A model generated the notes under the pieces. The model did not search any database. It was given only the letters and a program-made list of their open reading frames with translations, and had not been told where the DNA came from. The position numbers were made by a program, and so were the translations under genes. Below, one piece after another: positions 22,281 through 33,371 of a DNA stretch of 64,000 nt. Position 1 is the stretch's first letter. Each line of letters opens with the position of its first letter. Source of the DNA: Nymphalis io (Eukaryota > Arthropoda > Insecta > Lepidoptera > Nymphalidae); contig NC_065906.1 in the NCBI RefSeq assembly GCF_905147045.1, positions 1-64,000 on the forward strand, written 5' to 3'.

Positions 22281-22626
22281 TATTCTTAGCTGGACTCACC
22301 ATATGAATGGCATCAGCAGAAAAGTGTTTGCAGCTGTGAGGTCTGCGTTGTCTTCAACATTTTCTTTTAAATAATGCTCGCACAGATCTACTTCTTCCTA
22401 TTCTTGATTATGCTGACGCAAGCTTTGTAGCATTAACCGAAGACCAATTCAATAAAACTGAGAGACTTCAAAATACTATTATTCGATTTATATATGGATT
22501 AGGCAAATATGACCATGTTTCACAATTTCGTTCTCATCTAAATTGGTTACCCATTCGACTTCACCAGAATATGTACATCCTCTCTATTCTATACTGTGTG
22601 TTGTTTCACCCTTTTACTCCTCCTTC
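22281..22626 (+). pseudogene. Jockey-superfamily RT C-terminal fragment
   Basis: A degenerate plus-strand reading spells LDYAD, ERLQNTIIRFIYG and LNWLPIRLHQN, the region after the RT palm in CR1/Jockey-type proteins. A frameshift lies near 22365. It has no start, no active-site motif and no UTR. Confidence 0.7.
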
Positions 22627-23530
22627 ATCACTTGATATGCATTAGAAGATGACAATGACGACGACGACTCAGTGCTTTTATTTATGTGGTCTGTTTTGTT
22701 GCGCGATGACCGTTGTAATAATCTTTGACGTATGTGCGAGCTACTCGAGCACATATTTGATATATTTGGTCCGTGATGTACCAATGACTCTTTTGATTCA
22801 ACGAAATCACATTTTAAGCTGACGATGCGATTTTCTAGATTCGTAATAGTTGATTATATTTAATTGTTAAATTACGATTTTATTTATATTGATAGAACGC
22901 GTGCGGTTCCTACAGATAATAATTTATTGATTCTTAGTTGTGAAGCAAAAGTTTTAATAAATAATTAAAAAAATAGCAAAAATATATTTAATATTGTAAC
23001 ACACAAATATATATTAGACAAATTATAGGATAAATTATAAGCAAAAGAGTATATTAAATGATCAAATATTAATCTCATTTCAGTATGACCAAACTATAAA
23101 AATTCCAAGAGGAATGATGAATGGAACGCGTGTGTATACACACGTCCATTGCGTAATGCGTATATTTGTTTGTTGTAGTGTGTGTAACGTTTTATTTTAC
23201 TAATTTAAGGTATTTCTAATGCATATTTCACAAAAATTTTACTACTTTCTGAACATCTCTATCTAAACTTTAACTGTGCAAAATTTCATTCTTCTTCGTC
23301 CACGCAATTGGCGGTAAAAGGGGTACAAAGTGGGGTGCTTCACGTATTTATATTATAGATATAATATCGTATCCATTTGAATCGTCGTCGCGGATTCAAA
23401 TGTATTGCCATTTTAATGGCCGCCATTGTCGTCCAATATATTGATTTTATTAACTCAGTCAGTGCGCACGTCTGGCGCTGTCCTGAGAGCAAGAGACAAA
23501 ATGATCACACGCGCTACTGAGATACTCCTT
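22627..23530. other. Spacer, no gene seen
   Basis: AT-rich DNA. The part around 23235-23350 resembles the terminal region of a DNA transposon (phrases such as GTGCAAAATTTCATTC), but no partner end was found. Confidence 0.45.
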
Positions 23531-23797
23531 TAGGGTATGTACGCACTATGCGGATAGCCGGTGTGCGGTTAACCGTCCGGTTAACCGCAATCAAAAAAAT
23601 GTATGAAAAATTAGTATTTATACGGACTGTCATGCGGCTGCCGCTCAACCGTTGCGGTCGCTCGCAGCACTGCGGCCCGACTGACGGTCATCCGGACGGT
23701 TGCTATACCCACTACGCGGTTAGTAGTTTGCGGTCGACCGCCCGCCACTGACGACACACGTGTGTACCTACCTACTGACGCGCTAAAAACGGACGCA

Positions 23798-25606
23798 ATG
23801 AATTTCGATACAGAAAAGTTTATAATTGAAATACAGAATAGGCCGGCAATATGGAATACTAAATCTACGGAATACTCTGAGAGAAACTTACGGCAAAAAG
23901 CTTGGGAAGAATTGGTGGAAATCTATGGAACTGATTTACCACAGGATAAAAAAAAACAACTCGGTATGTACCTACCACTTATTTATTTATTTATTTAAAC
24001 ATATATTATATTAACAATGATGTTTCATGTTCATGTTTTAAGCATATGAGCTTGTTTAAATGTAATTATCCTGCCAGCTTACCCTCCCTTCCTTCATGAA
24101 ATAATCAGCAAATAATTCTCGATATCTCAATGCAGTTGTATTGTTTCTGTGTACACTATCTCGTGCAATTGTTTCAGTCAGTAGATTATTTAGCGAGTCT
24201 TCAAAAGAATACCCATCTCTATCTATCTCTAACGAAGTTGTGTAAAATGCACGCCGACTTAATAATATCATTAATTAATTCGATGTTAACATTAATGGGT
24301 CTATGGAAAATGCGCCACTTATTCGCAAGTATCCCAAAAGTACATTCAATGTACATTCAATCAACAAAGTCTATAGTTAAACGTTCTTCTGGTCACATTT
24401 AAATCACGTCTTGGATATGGGCGCATCATAGTTGCACTTAAGGCAAAAGCTTCATCTCCTACAAAGACATAGGGAAAAGCAGTGCTGTTGGATTCTGAAT
24501 ATGGCGCTGGTTCAGGAATGTTCATGCGATTCTGTTGTATCTTTTTATAAAAGTTAGAATTTTGAAATACTGCCGAGTCACCGAATCTACCGTAGGCTCC
24601 AACGTCAATCAATACGAACTTGAAGCTGCTGTCACAAAAAAAAAACTAGGGAAAAAAGCCCTTGTAGTTGAAACACATTGATCCACTATTGTTAGGTGCT
24701 ACAACTCTAATATGTTTACCATCGCAAGCACCGATACAGTGGGGAAAATAAGCTCTCTTCGAAAAACCATTTTCAATTTGAAGCCACTTTTCTTTTGTCG
24801 GTTCTGGTAGGCACATCTCTTTCAAACAAATCCATATAGCGGCACATACTTCTCGAACTATTTCGGCGACAGTGCTCACTCCAACTCTAAATACATAATG
24901 CAATTCGGCGAATGAGCATCCTGTTGCCAAAAATCTGAAAAAAAATGTTTTATTACAGGTCTGGATCTTCAAAAAAGGTGGAGAAACATTCGCGACGCTT
25001 TTGTAAAGGCCCATAAAGCAAGAGTGGGTCTGCAGCAAAAAAGAAGGTCCCATATGTATTCTATGATAATCTTTTATTTATAAAAGATACAGTAACGGTT
25101 AACCGCACAGATGGTAATGCTACAGGAAATTACGATGAAAACACGAGTATACAGACAGAAGTCAATGTTCCGTCAATGTCTTCATTGCCGCCAAAAAGAC
25201 GTAAGAAAAACAACGATGATAATGAAGTCGGTGCACAGTTAGTTGGAGTGTTGAGTAAAAATTTAGAAAGAAAGAATATGGATGATGACGACGATCGCCT
25301 TTTTTTCTTGTCATTGGTAAAGGAATTTAAGAAAATACCTGAGCACATGCAAATGCAGACAAAGTTAGATATTTTAAAAGTAATAAAGGATGCACAGCAG
25401 TTCTGTGATTATTCAAACGCGTCATGCAGTTTTTCAAGGGCTAATAATACCTATCGTGGATATCAAACGGCACATTATTCAAGAAATAATCCTCACACTG
25501 AGCTTATGCAATCATTGGACGTTGGACGACCACCTTCTCAAAATTTTGAGGTACAATCGCCATTATCAACTCACAGTCACCAGTCTCAGAACAGTGAACA
25601 CTCGTC
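23798..25606 (+). pseudogene. Harbinger-associated MADF-BESS protein
   Basis: Exon 1 (23798-23966) encodes the N-terminal half of a MADF/Adf-1 DNA-binding domain. A GTATGT donor at 23967 and a TTACAG acceptor at 24951-24956 allow exon 2 to continue the domain (QKRWRNIRDAFVKAHK) in frame. About 70 nt into exon 2 the frame must shift (near 25025) to reach the SAAKKKVPYVFYDN end of the domain. The shifted frame then stays open to the insertion point and contains a BESS motif at about 25285-25390. In Harbinger elements this protein helps bring transposase to DNA. One frameshift argues against a functional gene. Confidence 0.7.
24056..24945 (-). pseudogene. PIF/Harbinger DDE transposase, broken
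   Basis: The minus strand spells a DDE_4-type transposase: FLATGCSFAELHYVF, then CIGACDGKHIRV (first D), IDVGAYGRFGDS (second D), VGDEAFAL (acidic third position) and the ECTFGILANKWRIF core, ending in YRELFADYF. It is broken by a stop and shift at 24612-24650. A second break comes from a direct repeat of TGTACATTCAA near 24340-24360. A TTTCAG acceptor near 24940 suggests an upstream exon, but none was found. It lies antisense within the intron of the MADF gene. Confidence 0.75.
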
Positions 25607-25637
25607 TTATATTAGTACGTACGTACGTACGTACGAC

Positions 25638-27475
25638 GTTGCATACACTAGAGTGGATGCACAGCGCATTGTACAGATTGGTCATGACCTTGTTTCGCAT
25701 CCTAGGGGCTCCCGTAGCTTCTGGCGTCTGACCAAGTCTGTGCAAAACAATTTCTGCCAACCTTCGCTGCCACCGCTCAGAAATCCGGACGGATCGCTAG
25801 CTCTCAATCCGCAAGAGCAAGCTGATCTCCTGGCTAAACTCTTTGCCGACAATTCCGTCATCGATGATTGTAGTGCGCTGCCACCTACAATACATGTGGC
25901 CATACGATGCCTGACATCAAAATCAGGCAACGTGATGTGCGTGCGGAGCTGCAATCACTTGATGTACGGAAAGCTAGCGGTCCCGATGGAATACCAGCCA
26001 TAGTGCTGAAGAAGTGCGCAGCGGAGCTGTCTCCTGTGTTAACGCGCCTGTTCCAACTTTCTCTCTCTTCGGGATGTTGCCGGAGGCTTGGAGAAGAGCT
26101 AATGTGCAAGCGGTTCCCAAAAAAGGGGATCGTTCTGACCCGGCAAATTATCGGCCAATAGCTATCACCTCGGTACTTTGTAAGGTGATGGAACGGATTT
26201 TAAACAACCAACTGATCCATTACCTAGAAGATCACTGTTTAATTAATGATCGTCAATACGGGTTTCGACCTAAACGGTCCACAGGTGATCTTCTAGCGTA
26301 CGTAACACACCTCTGGGGTGAAGCTATCGACAAGCATGGAAAATCGTTGGTTGTCAGATATCCTCGATATCTCCAAGGCTTTCGACAGGGTCTGGCACAG
26401 AAGTCTTCTCTCCAAGCTGCCGGCATATGGTCTGCCTGCTCAGCTATGCACCTGGATTGCCAGCTTCCTACACAAGCGTAGCCTTCGTGTTTTAGTTGAT
26501 GGTTACGCTTCACAATTCTATGTTGTGAATGCTGGGGTCCCCCAGGGATCTGTGCTATCTCCCACACTCTTTCTTTTGCATATCAATGATATGCTCTCTC
26601 TTGGGAACATACATTGCTATGCAGACGATAGTACAGTGCATGGTGGATACCACGGACGCGCAGTGGCTGGGCGAGCGGAAATTGAGGAGAGGCGGAAGGA
26701 TCTTGTCATTGAACTCGATAGGACGTTAGAGCTCATCGCCAAATGGGGCTCTGATAATCTTGTTGAGTTTAATGCCAAGAAAACACAGGTATGCGCTCTC
26801 ACGGCGAAAAAGTCAACATTTTCCCCTCTTCCCTCCCTCTGTGGTATTCCGCTGGTGATGCAAAGCAAATTCGCCATGCTGGGGATTGACGTTCGCTGCG
26901 ACCTTAGTCCAAGGGATTACATCGAGGCTGTTATAAAAACAGCTTCACGGAAACTCAGAGTTCTGAACAAGGTGCGGCGCTTTTTCACGCCACAACAACT
27001 GTGCCTGCTGTACAAAACACAGGTACGGTCTTGCGTGGAATATTGCTCGCACCTTTGGGATGGCTCCGCTAAGTACCTACTTGAGGCCTTGGACCGGTTG
27101 CAGCGACGTGCCGTACGCATTATTGGCGACGTAAAGGTCACAAACACCCTTGAACCTTTACAATTGCGTCGTGAGATAGCAGCACTGAGCGCTTTCTATC
27201 GACTGTATCACGGCGAGTGCTCTGAGGAATTATTTTCTCTAATTCCTGCTTCTCCCTTCCTTCTTAAGTCCACGCGAGCTGGTTCTCGATGTCACCGCCT
27301 AACTGTGACATCAATTCCATCGCGAACAAAGAAATTTGGCAACTTCTTTCTTTGTCGCACTTCCAAAAAATGGAATTCCTTACCAGCTCACGTGTTCCCC
27401 TCCTCTTACAACCCGGGTTCCTTCAAACGAGGCGTGAAGAGGCATCTTGCGGGCCGGCAAGGCGAAGGCGGCTAG
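25638..27475 (+). pseudogene. Jockey-superfamily reverse transcriptase, three frameshifts
   Basis: RT motifs in order: RKASGPDGIP, PIAITSVLCKVMER, GFRPKRSTGDLL, DISKAFDRVWH, GVPQGSVLSP and CYADDSTV, then the thumb and C-terminal region ending in a stop at 27475. The frame is lost near 25900, by a one-base deletion near 26077, and by a four-base insertion near 26361. The last two are confirmed by the sister copy at 35804-36417, which reads through both sites. Clade within the superfamily (CR1, Daphne or Jockey) is not settled. Confidence 0.85.
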
Positions 27476-27562
27476 TGCAGAACGTTTTTCCCGTCTGTAC
27501 TGGCCGTCGTCGCGTTTGGACTCTACTACCACTTACCATCAGGTGGAGTAGAGTCATTTGCC
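25638..27562 (+). mobile_element. Jockey-superfamily non-LTR retrotransposon, 5' truncated
   Basis: The copy has lost its 5' part: the endonuclease is missing and the linker and RT are present, followed by about 90 nt of 3' UTR. It is inserted in the Harbinger element next to a GTAC microsatellite (25617-25637). Fragments of the same family lie at 19327-19463 and 35804-36417. Confidence 0.85.
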
Positions 27563-27583
27563 CTCTTAACTTACGTAACTCTT

Positions 27584-27951
27584 AACGTTAGCTTTGACTG
27601 GTTCCTGCGGGCACCCGTCCTTCCCGGGATGGGGGTGCTGTGCTAAGCGGATGACACCCTCATCACCGAGACGGGGCAGGACTTTCGGGAGGCGGCCCGC
27701 CTGGCCGAGGTCAGGACGACTCTCACCGTGGACCGAGTGGAAATGCTGGGCCTGAGGGTCTCCATCTCCAAAACGGAGGCTCTCCTCTTCCACGGTCCAC
27801 GTAGACGCCCCCCACGCGGGGCGAGTATATTTTTAGTGGGTATCCCGATGTTCAGGGCGCACTCGGCGCCTTGGACACCGGCGAGTCCCACATACCCCCC
27901 CACTGTTTCCGTGGGGGAAACGCGTAATGCGTTTTTCCAGCGATAAAAAAA
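27584..27951 (+). mobile_element. R1-like retrotransposon 3' fragment (inverted-repeat copy)
   Basis: The plus strand reads the RT region around the active site; the Tyr codon of YADD is TAA at 27644-27646. The post-palm region and the structured 3' UTR follow, with the AAACGC-loop-GCGTTT hairpin and a short poly(A) at 27945-27951. Its 5' limit coincides with the inverted-repeat boundary, so it was made by duplication and not by retrotransposition. Confidence 0.85.
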
Positions 27952-28677
27952 GGACACTTGGATATCGAATACCTAAGGAATAAAAAAAGCTGAAAAAAAG
28001 TAATACTTTCTTTTAATAAACCAAAATTTTCGAAGTAATGTAGATAAATACATAAGATATAAAAATAGTGACATTAGGAAAATCGGATTTATTGACTTGA
28101 GGAGTGATTTAATATCGATATGTGAAATTTAAAAAAATGGGATAACGCTGATAATAAACCTACGGTAGGATTCGGTGGCACGGTTATTCATTCGCTGGGA
28201 TCGGGTATAGTTACTAGTAATATAAGTATTCAGGGCGATAGCGCTAATCTACGTAGTTATATATTGTTGAATCGGATTCGATATTGAAGTATTCTTTTCT
28301 TATAGGTCAAACTTATACCTCATGTTAATATTTTAAAAACAAAGGATATAAATTATGAGTAACTATGATGTAGTCGACAAAAATGAAATAAAAATAGAAT
28401 TAAAAGTTGCTCATAACATTACAATTAAACAAACAAGAGGCCAAATTCTACTAATTTATAACGATTACAATACGTTCCCGATTCAATTCCGATCAAATCC
28501 GAATAAATATAGATTAGTCATAGACTAATATTCTATATTCGGAACCGAATCGAACCGATATGACGTTAACATATACCGTTGTGTCAAAACCAAACTTAAT
28601 TCTTAATCCTTATAGAAATAGTCGATAATTAAATTGAATAATAGAAAAACGGAAAAACGGCAACGATCAGGCTTCGA
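27584..28677 (+). repeat. Left arm of a 1.09-kb inverted repeat
   Basis: It matches the reverse complement of 32282-33371 at roughly 97-98 percent by eye, with small indels. The arm holds the 3' end of an R1-like retrotransposon (27584-27951) plus about 725 bp of AT-rich flanking DNA, including a hairpin built on AATATAGATTAGTC. The arms are 3.6 kb apart. Confidence 0.9.
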
Positions 28678-29240
28678 TTCGATTGCGATAAAGTGACAAT
28701 TTGTTAGTAAAATTGGACCCCCAGAAATGATCGAAGACATAAGTGACCCAAATTTACACGGATCAATTTATATAAAAAGTAGTTACCGGGTATGATCAAA
28801 TAATGAGTATATAATGCAGAAAGATGTTTATTTTTAAATTGAAAATGGTCATTGTCATTAATGGTCAGAGCTTTTGTTTGGTTATATTCACGCCTATCCA
28901 ATTTATAAAAAGATAGCTTATAGCCAGAGTTGAAATAGTGTGTCTTTCGGGTTAATTGAAGTAAATAGAATTGAATCGAATTCAACATTTTATTTTATTT
29001 ATCTCAAATAAATGTTGGAGAAATCCCTCATAATTTTAAATTGAAACTGTAATTAGATTTAAAAAAAGTCTATTAATTTAAAAAAATACCAGTTATTTAT
29101 AGTCCTACAGATTGGCCACAGTGAACGTTACGAAGTACAACAAATGATAACTTAAGTAATAATGGTATAATTCCCGAATCAAATTTCTGTTGCATGTTTA
29201 CTTAAAAATAATTCTTAAGTGGATTTCGGACAAACAACAA
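28678..29240. other. AT-rich spacer, no feature seen
   Basis: No coding frame or repeat family is recognised. Confidence 0.5.
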
Positions 29241-30624
29241 CTATTAGACGAATTCAGAAAATATATTAGTAACTCGACAACTAACCAATACTTGCTTTGT
29301 ATGACCCATCTCTCGGTACAGAGTTGCACGCCGATGCTAGCAAGCGGGAAATAGGTGCCATACTACTTCTAATACAAAAGACCAATGATCTTAAGCATGT
29401 AGCATATTTTATTCATCGGACTTCTCACAAGGAACAACATTTCTCGTTCTATGAATTAAAGACGTTAACAGTGGCGTCTGCTTTAGTTAGATTTCGCACA
29501 TATCTCTTGGGAATCAATTTTACTATCGTTACAGACTGTAAATTTTTGCGTGCTACTTTTATAAAAAAAAAAAAAGATATAACGTCAAGGGATGCCCGTT
29601 AGTGGTTTCTTATTCAAGAAATTGATATCACTTTTATTTATAAACCTGGCTTAAGAACGTGTCACGTCGATACACTAAGCAGAAACTATACCAAACTAGA
29701 TAATTAAATAAATATTAAGTTGCCTTTATATTAATAAAATTGATGATGATTGGGTTATAAACTATTAAATAATGTAGAATACTACTTGACTCAAAAACTA
29801 ATGATGTAATAAATATTAAAAAGAAATACTTTCTTAAAAATAATGGTGTACTCAAAATCACTGATCATGGTCTTAAATGGTTAGTTCCATTAGTGTCGGT
29901 TACAAGTTTTAAAATCAAATCATGACGATATTGGACATTTCTCGTATTAGCAAACTTTTTTAAAAATAGAATATAATTATTGGTTTCCCAAAATGATAAA
30001 ATTTTCCAAAAGAATAAATAGTATCATGTTTGAAATGCGCACATAGTAAAGTATCGTCAGGAAAAAAATCCGGTTTCTTCATCAAATACCAAGTGTCTAC
30101 GACATTTCACTCGTTCATGCTGACTATTCAGACCCTTTTAGTATACGTAAGAATAAAAATAAATATATTTTATTATTCGTTGACGCTATATATATAACAA
30201 ATTTATAGCTTTAAAACCTGTAAAAAATACAAAACACAAAATCAAAAACACTGTTAATGCCTGAAAATAGTTCTTTGGAACGTTTAATGTTTCTCAAAGA
30301 TTGATATTCAAGTTTCATTGGAAAAAAATAATTTTTTTTTTGTCAGAATTGGGCATTCAACATATTAGGAATGCAGTCTTCACGCCACGTGCAAACGAGC
30401 AAGTGGAAAGATTAGCTCTGTGTTTACTTTTCGTTTTAAGTGCTATTAATCATGTATACTTAGAAACATTATGGGATAATGATATTTTAAATGTGCAATA
30501 GGGTTTTAATAACACGATTAATAAAAGTATTAGTTATTTATCAGCAGAAGTATTGTTTGTCGTAAAATTAACAGGAATGTCAGATAGTAAGTTAACGTCG
30601 GTTTTGGATAATGATAGGAATAAA
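29241..30624 (+). pseudogene. Ty3/gypsy pol remnant (RNase H to integrase)
   Basis: The frame at 29297-29602 reads a retroviral-type RNase H (LHADASKREIGAILL, the FYELKTL glutamate, VTDCKFL), and downstream residues up to 29710 resemble the end of that domain (KPGLRTCHVDTLSRN). Degenerate integrase follows at 29850-30270 (zinc finger and first D region). A later part at 30340-30620 carries GIQHIRNAVFTPRANEQVER. Many stops and frameshifts are present and no LTR was found. Confidence 0.75.
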
Positions 30625-31071
30625 TCAACAGCCAATCGTTGTCCACTGCTGAGCATAGGCCTCTCCCAAGGTGCGCCAAAGCTCCCTGTCCTCCGCCTTC
30701 CGCATCCAGTTGGTGCCCGCCACCTTCTTAAGGTCGTCTGAGGGACGGGGAAAAGGCTACTATACGTACTATACCTACTGCGCTCGCCAACACGCCTGCC
30801 CAGCGCGGCGAGTATGGGTAAACCCTCCTTAATGGCAGATGCGCCCAAAAAAAGGCCCCCAGTTACCGGCAAGCCCGCTAGGCCCGACCAAGGTACCGGT
30901 CGCGGTATCGGCAGGGCAGGGGGTGCTAATAATAACCGGTTCACGGCAGGCTACCGTATAAAACGACTTCACATGGCAACGTACAATGGACGCTCGATGA
31001 GGCTGGACCATCACCTCGCCGAATTAGAAGTAGAGTTAAGTCATATAAACTGGCATATTGGGGTCATCTGA
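30625..31071. mobile_element. RTE element with inverted 5' segment
   Basis: 30625-30741 is the minus-sense 3' end of an RTE element, matching 50268-50385. It is joined at about 30742 to a plus-sense segment that begins like an element 5' end and reaches the endonuclease start (MATYNGRSMRLDHHLAELE). The head-to-head joint and internal deletion fit twin priming. Whether both halves come from one family is inferred. Confidence 0.6.
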
Positions 31072-31667
31072 AGTCCGAAATTTTTTCGTAAAAGTAATCC
31101 CCTAAAGAATTGTCAATTTTGCTTTCTTATCTAACGTATCCGATAACATCTGCCCATAATTTTCATCTGACTTGAACGCATTTAAAAATTTAGTTTGCCA
31201 CTCTGCCTATGTAAACAAAACTATTAATTGGTAATCTCTCATACCATTTTTTGTTTTTTTTTTTTGGTACACCGCTTAGTTTTAGTAACATCATGTGGGC
31301 GTGCAGTGGGTTATCGTGAAATGATCAACTTTAACTTAATTATATAATCACACTTTATTACACTTCACAATTAATATCACACACAAAGTACTTTATGGAA
31401 CGGTAAGACAGTTCCGTGACCTTACTCGACCGATGCTTTGCAGAGAGTGTTCTGTCCGAACCCGAGCCATACCATCACGACTCTGTCGAATGCGCACTGA
31501 AGTTCTGCCGAACCACACCAGGGTCAAGTACACAACCGTTGGTGCGCTTTTCGTTCCATTGAGTGTCCGTACGATTGACCGGATGCGACATATAGTTGAT
31601 TACGCCTTATGTTTAAAAGTTTATAATGCATTATCCTTACGTGAAAAAGTCTTAACACAGTCATGTG
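31072..31667. other. Spacer, no gene seen
   Basis: No recognised feature. A T-rich run lies at 31250-31266. Confidence 0.5.
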
Positions 31668-32281
31668 AGTGACATTGACAGATTGACATCGAAAAATTTA
31701 CTTTCACATATTGACAAATTAACATTTGACACTGACAGCTTGACTTTGACAAATTAACTTTGACACTGACAGATTGACTTTGACAAATTGGCATTTGACA
31801 CTGACAGCTTGACTTTGACACTGACAGCTTGACTTCGAAAAATTGACTTTGACATATTGACAATTTGAAATTTGGCAGTGATAGATTGACATCGAAAGAT
31901 TGACTTTGATACATTGACATTGACAGTTTGACTTTGACGTATTGACTTTGACCAGATTGACTTCGAAAAATTGACATATTGACAGATTCACTTCGAAAGA
32001 TTGACTTTGACACATTGACTTACGACAGATTAACTTCGAAAAATTGACTTTGACCAGATTGACTTCGAAAAATTGACTGACATATTGACAATTTAACATT
32101 TGACAGTGACAGATTGACATCGAAAGATTGACTTTGACATAGGGACTTTGAAACATTGACTTTGACCAGATTGACTTCGAGAAATTGACTTTGACATATT
32201 GACAATTTAACATTTAACAGTGACAGATTGACATCGAAAGATTGACTTTGATACATTGACTTTGACCAGATTGACTTTGAT
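31668..32281. repeat. TTGAC-type minisatellite
   Basis: About 610 bp of degenerate TTGACTTTGACA / TTGACTTCGAAA units, with a higher-order period that includes GACATATTGACAATTTAACA. It abuts the right inverted-repeat arm exactly. The absence of stops on the minus strand (VKVNLS-rich frames) follows from the repeat unit and is not taken as coding. Confidence 0.9.
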
Positions 32282-33371
32282 TCGAAGCCTGATCGTTGCC
32301 GTTTTTCCGTTTTTCTATAATTCAATTTAATTATCGACTATTTCTATAAGGGTTAAGAATTAAATTTGGTTTTGACACAACGGTATATGTTAACGTCATA
32401 TCGGTTCGATTCGGTTCCGAATATAGATTAGTCTATGACTAATCTATATTTATTCGGATTTGATCGGAATTGAATCGGGAACGTATTGTAATCGTTATAA
32501 ATTAGTAGAATTTGGCCTCTTGTTTGTTTAATTGTAATGTTATGAGCAACTTTTAATTCTATTTTTATTTCATTTTTGTCGACTACATCATAGTTACTCG
32601 TAATTTATATCCTTTGTTTTTAAAATATTAACATGGGGTATAAGTTTGACCTATAAGAAAAGAATACTTCAATATCGAATCCGATTCAACAATATATAAC
32701 TACGTAGATTAGCGCTATCGCCCTGAATACTTATATTACTAGTAACTATACCCGATCCCAGCGAATGAATAACCGTGCCACCGAATCCTACCGTAGGTTT
32801 ATTATCAGCGTTATCCCATTTTTTTAAATTTCACATATCGATATTAAATCACTCCCCAAGTCAATAAATCCTATTTTCCTAATGTCACTATTTTTATATC
32901 TTATGTATTTATCTACATTACTTCGAAAATTTTGGTTTATTAAAAGAAAGTATTACTTTTTTTCAGCTTTTTTTATTCCTTAGGTATTCGATATCCAAGT
33001 GTCCTTTTTTATCGCTGGAAAAACGCATTACGCGTTTCCCCCACGGAAACAGTGGGGGGGTATGTGGGACTCGCCGGTGTCCAAGGCACCGAGTGCGCCC
33101 TGAACATCGGGATACCCACTAAAAATATACTCGCCCCGCGTGGGGGGCGTCTACGTGGACCGTGGAAGAGGAGAGCCTCCGTTTTGGAGATGGAGACCCT
33201 CAGGCCCAGCATTTCCACTCGGTCCACGGTGAGAGTCGTCCTGACCTCGGCCAGGCGGGCCGCCTCCCGAAAGTCCTGCCCCGTCGCGGTGATGAGGGTG
33301 TCATCCGCTTAGCACAGCACCCCCATCCCGGGAAGGACGGATGCCCACAGGAGCCAGTCAAAGCTAACGTT
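32282..33371 (-). repeat. Right arm of the 1.09-kb inverted repeat
   Basis: Partner of 27584-28677. This arm is the parental one, because the R1-like element continues past the boundary to about 35480. Confidence 0.9.

Larger units (their letters stand above)
23531..25620. mobile_element. PIF/Harbinger-type DNA transposon, right end lost
   Basis: A likely left end lies near 23531-23610, with GC-rich palindromic GCGGTTAACCG motifs after a possible TTA target. It encodes a MADF-BESS protein on the plus strand and a DDE transposase on the minus strand, the two-protein set of Harbinger elements. The right end is absent: the element is interrupted by a GTAC microsatellite and a Jockey-type element from about 25620. 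Both genes carry lesions. Confidence 0.7.

Noticed and set aside
23798..25606. Host MADF-BESS transcription factor gene
   Set aside because: A frameshift inside the MADF domain, the adjoining Harbinger transposase and truncation by a retroelement favour a transposon pseudogene.
31621..32325. Three long minus-strand frames rich in VKVNLS
   Set aside because: Overlapping frames of a stop-free minisatellite; no start and no domain.
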